DNA from: Acidobacteriota bacterium
GTDB lineage: Bacteria; Acidobacteriota; Aminicenantia; Aminicenantales; Saccharicenantaceae
DNA length: 64,000 nt
Assembly: GCA_022711665.1 (NCBI GenBank)
Contig: JAKLEN010000001.1
Location: forward strand, 124,001 to 188,000
Reading direction: 5' to 3'
This document shows, piece by piece, positions 59,678-64,000 of this stretch. Position 1 is the first letter of the stretch; each line of letters begins with the position of its first letter. Both the position numbers and the translations under genes were made by a program. The notes beneath the pieces were generated by a model. It did no database searches. It saw only the letters and a program-made list of their open reading frames with translations, and was not told where the DNA came from.

Positions 59678-60856
59678 GTGACGACCGATCCGGCAAGGCA
59701 GGTCCGGTCTCCGATCGTCTTCGCGGTCGGGGCCCGGACCTTGTCCAACACCGCCTACCGGATGGTCTATCCGTTCCTGCCCGTCTTCGCCCGCGCTTTC
59801 GGGGTCGATCTGGCGGCCATGTCGATCGCCCTGTCGGCCCGCTCCGCCTCCGGCGCGTTGGGGCCGCTCCTGGCGCCGTTCACGGACCGGCGCGGCCGGC
59901 GCTTCGGCCTGACCTTAGGGTTGGGCCTGTTCGCGGCCGGGGCGTTCCTGGGCGCCGTCGGTCCCGGCCTTCCTGGCTTCGCCGCCGCCCTGGTCCTGAT
60001 GACCGTCGGCAAGTACGTCATCGACCCGGCCCTCCTGGCCCACTTGAGCGACGTCGTGCCCTACGCCCGGCGCGGCCGGGCCCTGGCCCTGACCGAGCTC
60101 AGCTGGTCCCTGGCCTTCATCGCCGGCGTGCCGGCCGCGGGCTTCCTCATCGGCCGCTTCGGCTGGCGCTCGCCCTTCGCCGCGCTGGCCGTCCTCGGCC
60201 TGGCCGGCCTGGTCGCCGTCCGGACGATCGGCGCGGGCATGGCGCGGGCGGGCGCGGCCGGCGCCGCGGGCCATCGCGAAAGCTTCAAGTCCGTGTTCCG
60301 GTCCGGGGCGGCCCTTGCCGGCATCGCCGCCATCCTGGCCGTCAGCGTCTCCAACGAGCTGGTCAACTTCGTCTTCGGCGCCTGGCTCGAGGACTCCTTC
60401 GGTCTCAAGCTGGCCGGCCTGGGGGCCGCGGCGGCGGCCATCGGCCTGGCCGAGTTCGGGGGCGAAGGCCTGGTCGCGGCGACCATCGACCGCATCGGCA
60501 AGATGCGGGCCCTGATGATCGGCCTGGCGGCCAACGCCGTCGCGGCCGCCGCCCTGCCCCTGGCGGGGGGCGCGGTCACGACGGCGCTCATCGGCCTGGC
60601 CCTGTTCTATCTGACCTTCGAGTATACGGTCGTCAGCCTGCTCCCGGTCATGAGCGAGATCCTGCCCCGGGCGCGGGCCACCCTGCTGGCTTTCTATGCC
60701 GCCTCGTTCTCGGTCGGCCGGGCCATCGGGTCGCTGGCCTCCCCGCGGCTCTACGGCCTGGGATTCCCGGCCGTGGCTCTGGCCGCGGCCGGCCTCAACG
60801 CCGTCGCTTTCCTCTTCCTCATCCGCCTGCGCCGCCTGACCGCCGGCGCGCGTTGA
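59678..60856 (+). CDS. Major facilitator superfamily transporter
   Basis: 392 residues, 12 hydrophobic segments. The loop 2-3 motif is PFTDRRGRRFGL, a standard MFS signature. The start is a GTG at 59678, five bases after the permease stop, with GAAGGCC before it, so it is a third gene of the exporter operon. Drug or metabolite efflux is likely; substrate unknown. Confidence 0.9.
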   Translation: MTTDPARQVRSPIVFAVGARTLSNTAYRMVYPFLPVFARAFGVDLAAMSIALSARSASGALGPLLAPFTDRRGRRFGLTLGLGLFAAGAFLGAVGPGLPGFAAALVLMTVGKYVIDPALLAHLSDVVPYARRGRALALTELSWSLAFIAGVPAAGFLIGRFGWRSPFAALAVLGLAGLVAVRTIGAGMARAGAAGAAGHRESFKSVFRSGAALAGIAAILAVSVSNELVNFVFGAWLEDSFGLKLAGLGAAAAAIGLAEFGGEGLVAATIDRIGKMRALMIGLAANAVAAAALPLAGGAVTTALIGLALFYLTFEYTVVSLLPVMSEILPRARATLLAFYAASFSVGRAIGSLASPRLYGLGFPAVALAAAGLNAVAFLFLIRLRRLTAGAR

Positions 60857-60885
60857 CAACGGCTCCCCCTTCCTGCCAAGATAGG
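60853..60885 (+). promoter_or_regulatory. TTGACA element with downstream AAGATAGG before the GlsB-like gene
   Basis: TTGACA (60853-60858) is followed 19 bases later by AAGATAGG (60878-60885). The same pair recurs at 61180-61211, so this is a promoter-like element specific to these two transcripts. Confidence 0.45.
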
Positions 60886-60902
60886 CCCGAAAGGGAGGGA
60901 TA

Positions 60903-61151
60903 ATGCACATCCTGTGGACCATTGTTCTGGGGTTGCTGGCCGGCGTCATCGCCAAGTTCATCTATCCCGGCAAGGAGAACATGAGCTGGCTCTGGACGAT
61001 CATCCTGGGCGTCGCCGGTTCGTTCGTCGCCACCTATCTCGGCAAGCTCGTCGGCATCTACAAGCCCGGCGAGACGGCCGGCTTCATCGGCGCCATCGTC
61101 GGGGCGCTGATCCTGCTCTTCGTCTACAACCTGGTCAAGAAAAAAGCCTGA
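60903..61151 (+). CDS. GlsB/YeaQ/YmgE family small membrane protein
   Basis: 82 residues, three short hydrophobic helices with conserved glycines: ILWTIVLGLLAGVIAKFIYPGKE, WTIILGVAGSFVATYLGKLVGIY and GETAGFIGAIVGALILLFVYNLVKKK. This is the transglycosylase-associated (PF04226) family, often stress-induced; the name is historical. Ribosome site AAAGGGAGGG before the ATG. Confidence 0.92.
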   Translation: MHILWTIVLGLLAGVIAKFIYPGKENMSWLWTIILGVAGSFVATYLGKLVGIYKPGETAGFIGAIVGALILLFVYNLVKKKA

Positions 61152-61179
61152 AAGCCGGGGCCCAAGACTCCGCACGGGC

Positions 61180-61211
61180 TTGACATCGCCCGTCTTTCCG
61201 CTGAAGATAGG
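61180..61211 (+). promoter_or_regulatory. TTGACA element with downstream AAGATAGG before the transglutaminase-like gene
   Basis: TTGACA (61180-61185), 18 bases, AAGATAGG (61204-61211). Same arrangement as upstream of the GlsB-like gene. Confidence 0.45.
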
Positions 61212-61286
61212 GGCAACGCCGAAGGAGGACATCATGGGGAATCCTCGAGGTCTGCGTCTGCTTTATCCTCCGCTCGGGAGGATGTC

Positions 61287-62882
61287 ATGAAACCCGCTCA
61301 GCTGCGGCTCGCCGGCGGCGTCCTGGCCGCCCTCGGCGTCGTGCTGGGCGGCCTGGCGTTCCTGTTGGGATCCGGCTCGGCCAAGGGGGACCTGACCCTG
61401 GACCTCAAGTTCAAGGACCGGGTCGTCAGCGGGGCCTACAAGGCCTACGGCTCGAAGGACTGTCCCGTGCCGATGTGGCTGGCCAAGTCGGTCTTCCGCA
61501 ACCAGACCGGCCTGCGCCTCACGGATCTCCGTGTCCGCTACCGCGTCTCCGAGTACGCCGAATCCGACTGGAACACCTGGCACAAGTACGCGGCCGTGGA
61601 TCCCGGCCAGACGGTCGTCGATCTCTACTATCCCATCTTCACGGCCCAGACGGCCCGCCTGACCAGCCGGGCCCCGGCCGACCTGACCGTCGAGTGCCAA
61701 TACACGGACGGCCGCGGCCGGAAGCAGGAGTTCTCCGAGTCGCGCCGCCTGACGATCATGAGCCGCTACGAGTTCTTCTTCTCGGACCTGACCGCCGAGG
61801 AACGGACGGGCGCCTTCCAGGACTCCGACACCAACTATCCGCTGATGGCCGCCTGGGTCTCGCGCAGCGACGACGCCGTGGTCGGCCGCCTGGCCTCCCT
61901 GGCCAACAAGAAGGCCGGCGGGCTGGGCGCCTCCGAGAGCGACGAGTCCTGCATCGAGGTCCTGGGCCAGCTCTACGAGATGATGCGGGCCATCCACATC
62001 AGCTACCAGCACCCGCCCAACCTTCAGGATTCCAGCATGTCCTACGACATCAAGTCGGTCCAGAGCCTGCAGTTCCCCCGCGACACCATCGAGAAGCGCA
62101 GCGGCACCTGCATCGACCTGGCCATCCTGATGGCGGCCATGATGAATTCGGTCAACATCGAGCCCATCCTGGTGAGCATGGACGGCCACTGCTTCCCCAT
62201 GGCCCGGCTGCCGCAGAGCCGCAGGTTCGTGCCGGTCGAGGCCACGGGGGTCGGCGACGGATACGCCAAGAGCATGAGCTTCGCCGAAGCCTACAAGAGC
62301 GCCATGGAGACCTGGAACAAGATCAACCGGACCGGCCGCTACAACCTGATCGACGTCCGGACCCTCTGGACCCAGGGCATCGGCAATCCTGAGCTCGACC
62401 CGCTGCCGCCCGACATCCTGGAAAAATGGGGCATCATGGAGACGGCCGAGCGGGGCGGAGGCGGGGGCGGGCGGCGACCCGCGCCCGACCAGAACAGGCC
62501 GGCCCCGACGCCGGCCCGGGGCAGCCTGGCCGGGAACTGGGCCTGCCAGCTGACGATGCCGAACGGCCAGGGCGTGACCGGCGGCTGCCAGATCGTCCAA
62601 CAGGGCAGCCAGGTCCAGCTGATCTTCCGCTTCGCCTATCAGCAGATGGGCGAGGACGGCCAGATGCACCAGGTCCAGGAGATGAACCCCTTCCAGGGCT
62701 CCTTCGACGGCGCCACCGTCCAGGCCGTCTGCAGCCAATCGCAGGTGGCCATCGACGGCATGACCGTGCCCAGCCAGGGCCTGCCCTACCGCATCGTCCT
62801 CCAGGCCGTCTCGGGCGGCCTGCAGGGCCAGTTCGCCAACTCTGCGGGCATCACCGCCAGCCTCGCCCTGGTGCGCCAATGA
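61287..62882 (+). CDS. Transglutaminase-like secreted protein with C-terminal beta domain
   Basis: 531 residues. N-terminal export segment (GVLAALGVVLGGLAFLLG), a beta-rich N-terminal domain, then a transglutaminase/protease-like core with Cys275 (RSGTCIDLAILMAAMM), His301 (MDGHCFPM) and an acidic third residue near Glu318 (VPVEATG). A Gly/Arg/Pro linker (GGGGGGRRPAP) leads to a C-terminal lipocalin/calycin-like beta domain (GNWACQLTMPNGQGV). Role unknown; such cores cleave or crosslink peptides or proteins. It overlaps the next gene's upstream ATG and is probably co-transcribed. Confidence 0.82.
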   Translation: MKPAQLRLAGGVLAALGVVLGGLAFLLGSGSAKGDLTLDLKFKDRVVSGAYKAYGSKDCPVPMWLAKSVFRNQTGLRLTDLRVRYRVSEYAESDWNTWHKYAAVDPGQTVVDLYYPIFTAQTARLTSRAPADLTVECQYTDGRGRKQEFSESRRLTIMSRYEFFFSDLTAEERTGAFQDSDTNYPLMAAWVSRSDDAVVGRLASLANKKAGGLGASESDESCIEVLGQLYEMMRAIHISYQHPPNLQDSSMSYDIKSVQSLQFPRDTIEKRSGTCIDLAILMAAMMNSVNIEPILVSMDGHCFPMARLPQSRRFVPVEATGVGDGYAKSMSFAEAYKSAMETWNKINRTGRYNLIDVRTLWTQGIGNPELDPLPPDILEKWGIMETAERGGGGGGRRPAPDQNRPAPTPARGSLAGNWACQLTMPNGQGVTGGCQIVQQGSQVQLIFRFAYQQMGEDGQMHQVQEMNPFQGSFDGATVQAVCSQSQVAIDGMTVPSQGLPYRIVLQAVSGGLQGQFANSAGITASLALVRQ

Positions 62883-62902
62883 GCGGCGCGGGGAGACACG
62901 CC

Positions 62903-63568
62903 ATGACGAACAACGTACGTTTCCGGAACGCCGCGGTCACGGCCGCGGCCGCGATATTGGCCCTGGCCGTCTTCGCGGTCCCCGCCCGGGCCCAGGACGT
63001 CGGCTATGACGGCAATTTCACGCTGACGCCCGTCGGCGACCTGGACATGGTCCTCAAGATGACCCTGCCGATGGAGCGCTACCAGAGCCTGCGGGACAGC
63101 GTCAGCAACCTTTACCTGTTCACGCGCGATCTGGCGTCCAGCCGGGCCGACGCCGAAGTGACGCAGAAGAAGGCCGAGTGGGACGACGCCTCGCGCACCG
63201 TGACCTTCACGATCCGCATGCTCGGGGCGGCCCGGAACACGGGCAATCACTGGGAATTCGACGTCGGCCCGGGCGCCGTCTTCAGCAACCTCGACGAGGA
63301 CAAAAGGACCGTTTATTTCAACGAGACGATGGGCGGCGAGGGCGGGGCGATCCGGGGCAACAGCCGCCTGGTGCTGCCGGCGGAGGCGAGGCAGGCCAAG
63401 TATGACGCCGGGCGGAGGATCGTGACCTACGTGATGCCGTCGCCGGGGGGCGGCGCGGGCCGCCGGATCCTGTTCATCCCGGCGATCCTTCTCTTCGTCG
63501 CCGGCCTGGGCCTCCTGGGCGCGTCGTTCGCCGTCAAGGGCAAGCCCTCCGTGCCGCCGCCCGCCTGA
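62903..63568 (+). CDS. Exported protein of unknown function with C-terminal membrane helix
   Basis: 221 residues. Signal peptide (AAAAILALAVFAVPARAQ), a strand-rich domain (NFTLTPVGDLDMVLKMTLPMERYQSL, RTVTFTIRMLGAARNTGNHWEFDVGPG) and a C-terminal hydrophobic helix (ILFIPAILLFVAGLGLLGASFAV). The start is set by GGGGAG before ATG 62903; an earlier ATG at 62879 overlaps the preceding stop. It probably acts with the transglutaminase-like protein just upstream. No family recognised. Confidence 0.75.
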   Translation: MTNNVRFRNAAVTAAAAILALAVFAVPARAQDVGYDGNFTLTPVGDLDMVLKMTLPMERYQSLRDSVSNLYLFTRDLASSRADAEVTQKKAEWDDASRTVTFTIRMLGAARNTGNHWEFDVGPGAVFSNLDEDKRTVYFNETMGGEGGAIRGNSRLVLPAEARQAKYDAGRRIVTYVMPSPGGGAGRRILFIPAILLFVAGLGLLGASFAVKGKPSVPPPA

Positions 63569-63596
63569 AGCCCCGGGCGGCGAGGCCGCTAGGCTT

Positions 63597-64000
63597 TCAG
63601 CCCTTCTTGACCCAGGCGCCGTTCTCCTGCTGGATCCACCAGCCGGGGGCGGCGCTCTTGGCCCATTCCGCGGCGAAGATCTTCTGGATCCGCTCGACCT
63701 GGCCGGCCTCGATGTTCAGGGCTTTGGCCACCTCGGCGTAGAGCTTGGTCCGGTCGCCGTTCTCGTCCTTGACCAGATTCCGCAGCGCGGCCTTGGCCTG
63801 GAGATTGAGGCCGGCCTCGTCGCGGACGTCCAGCAGGCCCTTGTTCGACTCGCCGATGTTGCCCGCCGCCAGGTAGGGTTGAAGGGCGGCGAAGCGGGCC
63901 TTCATCGACTCCTTGAGGGCCCGGATGGCCGGCGTCGAGACGCTCGTGGCTTCCTGGGCGTAGGCGGCCGGAACGAGCGAGAAAGCCGACGGGCCGCCGA
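63597..64000 (-). CDS. YdbL/DUF1318-like exported protein, 5'-truncated by window
   Basis: The frame is open to the window edge; 134 residues are seen. A signal-peptide end is visible (SLVPAAYAQEA), followed by the DUF1318 pattern: ALKESMKARFAALQPYLAAGNIGESNKGLLDVRD, ALRNLVKDENGDRTKLYAEVAKALNIE and WAKSAAPGWWIQQENGAWVKKG. YdbL is a periplasmic protein linked to YnbE and YdbH in outer-membrane lipid transport. The gene starts outside the window. Confidence 0.85.
   Translation of the reverse strand, partial: GGPSAFSLVPAAYAQEATSVSTPAIRALKESMKARFAALQPYLAAGNIGESNKGLLDVRDEAGLNLQAKAALRNLVKDENGDRTKLYAEVAKALNIEAGQVERIQKIFAAEWAKSAAPGWWIQQENGAWVKKG

Noticed and set aside
1-64000. CRISPR arrays, insertion sequences, integrases or prophage genes
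   Set aside because: I found no direct-repeat array, transposase or phage motif on either strand.

Overview
The window is a GC-rich chromosomal segment from a bacterium with a two-membrane envelope. It encodes a TolC/adaptor/RND efflux set, a phosphate-porin-like barrel, other beta-barrel proteins, many secreted enzymes and a full set of ordinary housekeeping genes. There is no rRNA or other taxonomic marker. The mixture (GH127 glycosidase, paired M14 peptidase-like proteins, DUF3943 barrel, many secreted Aminicenantes/Acidobacteria-style proteins) makes an Acidobacteriota or Aminicenantota relative my best inference, and it is not proven. I see no insertion sequence, integrase, phage gene or CRISPR array.

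Layout. 1-4 kb: the 3' part of a large DUF1998-type (COG1205-like) helicase whose start lies outside the window; its visibly lower GC suggests an acquired, possibly defence-related gene. 4-9 kb: PgeF, a DmpA-like peptidase plus an Asp/Glu racemase, ribosomal protein S21, lipoyl synthase and a phosphoesterase. 9-15.5 kb: a zinc-ribbon/acidic membrane protein with a DUF1848 iron-sulfur-type protein, an SDR enzyme, tRNA-Val with nikR directly behind it, a truncated TMEM175 fragment, an AraC/GyrI regulator and a small barrel. 15.7-21.6 kb: six co-directional genes around phosphate: CYTH-like protein, OprP/O-like porin, CYTH protein, PhoU-like DUF47, PiT transporter and SLC13 transporter. 21.7-27.5 kb: a NarL-type two-component pair, FkbM methyltransferase, phosphoesterase, MaoC hydratase, PF04008 protein and GntR regulator. 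27.8-35.6 kb: a secreted glycoside-hydrolase-like protein beside a GH127 enzyme, TauE permease, BsuPI lipoprotein, thioesterase and PyrE. 35.6-44 kb: tripartite RND efflux operon, CorA and a DUF3943 barrel. 44-52 kb: an M14 carboxypeptidase translationally coupled to a catalytically dead-looking paralogue, an M24 peptidase, and an ECF sigma/anti-sigma pair with a secreted protein. 52-64 kb: a HEXXH secreted protein, a GMC oxidoreductase, a double-MerR regulator coupled to a radical SAM protein, an ABC exporter, an MFS permease, a transglutaminase-like secreted protein and a YdbL-like gene cut by the window end.

Regulation is unusually legible: about twenty intergenic regions hold a TTGnnn-17 bp-TAnnnT type promoter, which sets start sites and exposes several genes whose -10 box sits only 6-8 bases before the start codon (candidate leaderless mRNAs). 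The most interesting clusters are the phosphate/CYTH module and the live/dead M14 pair.
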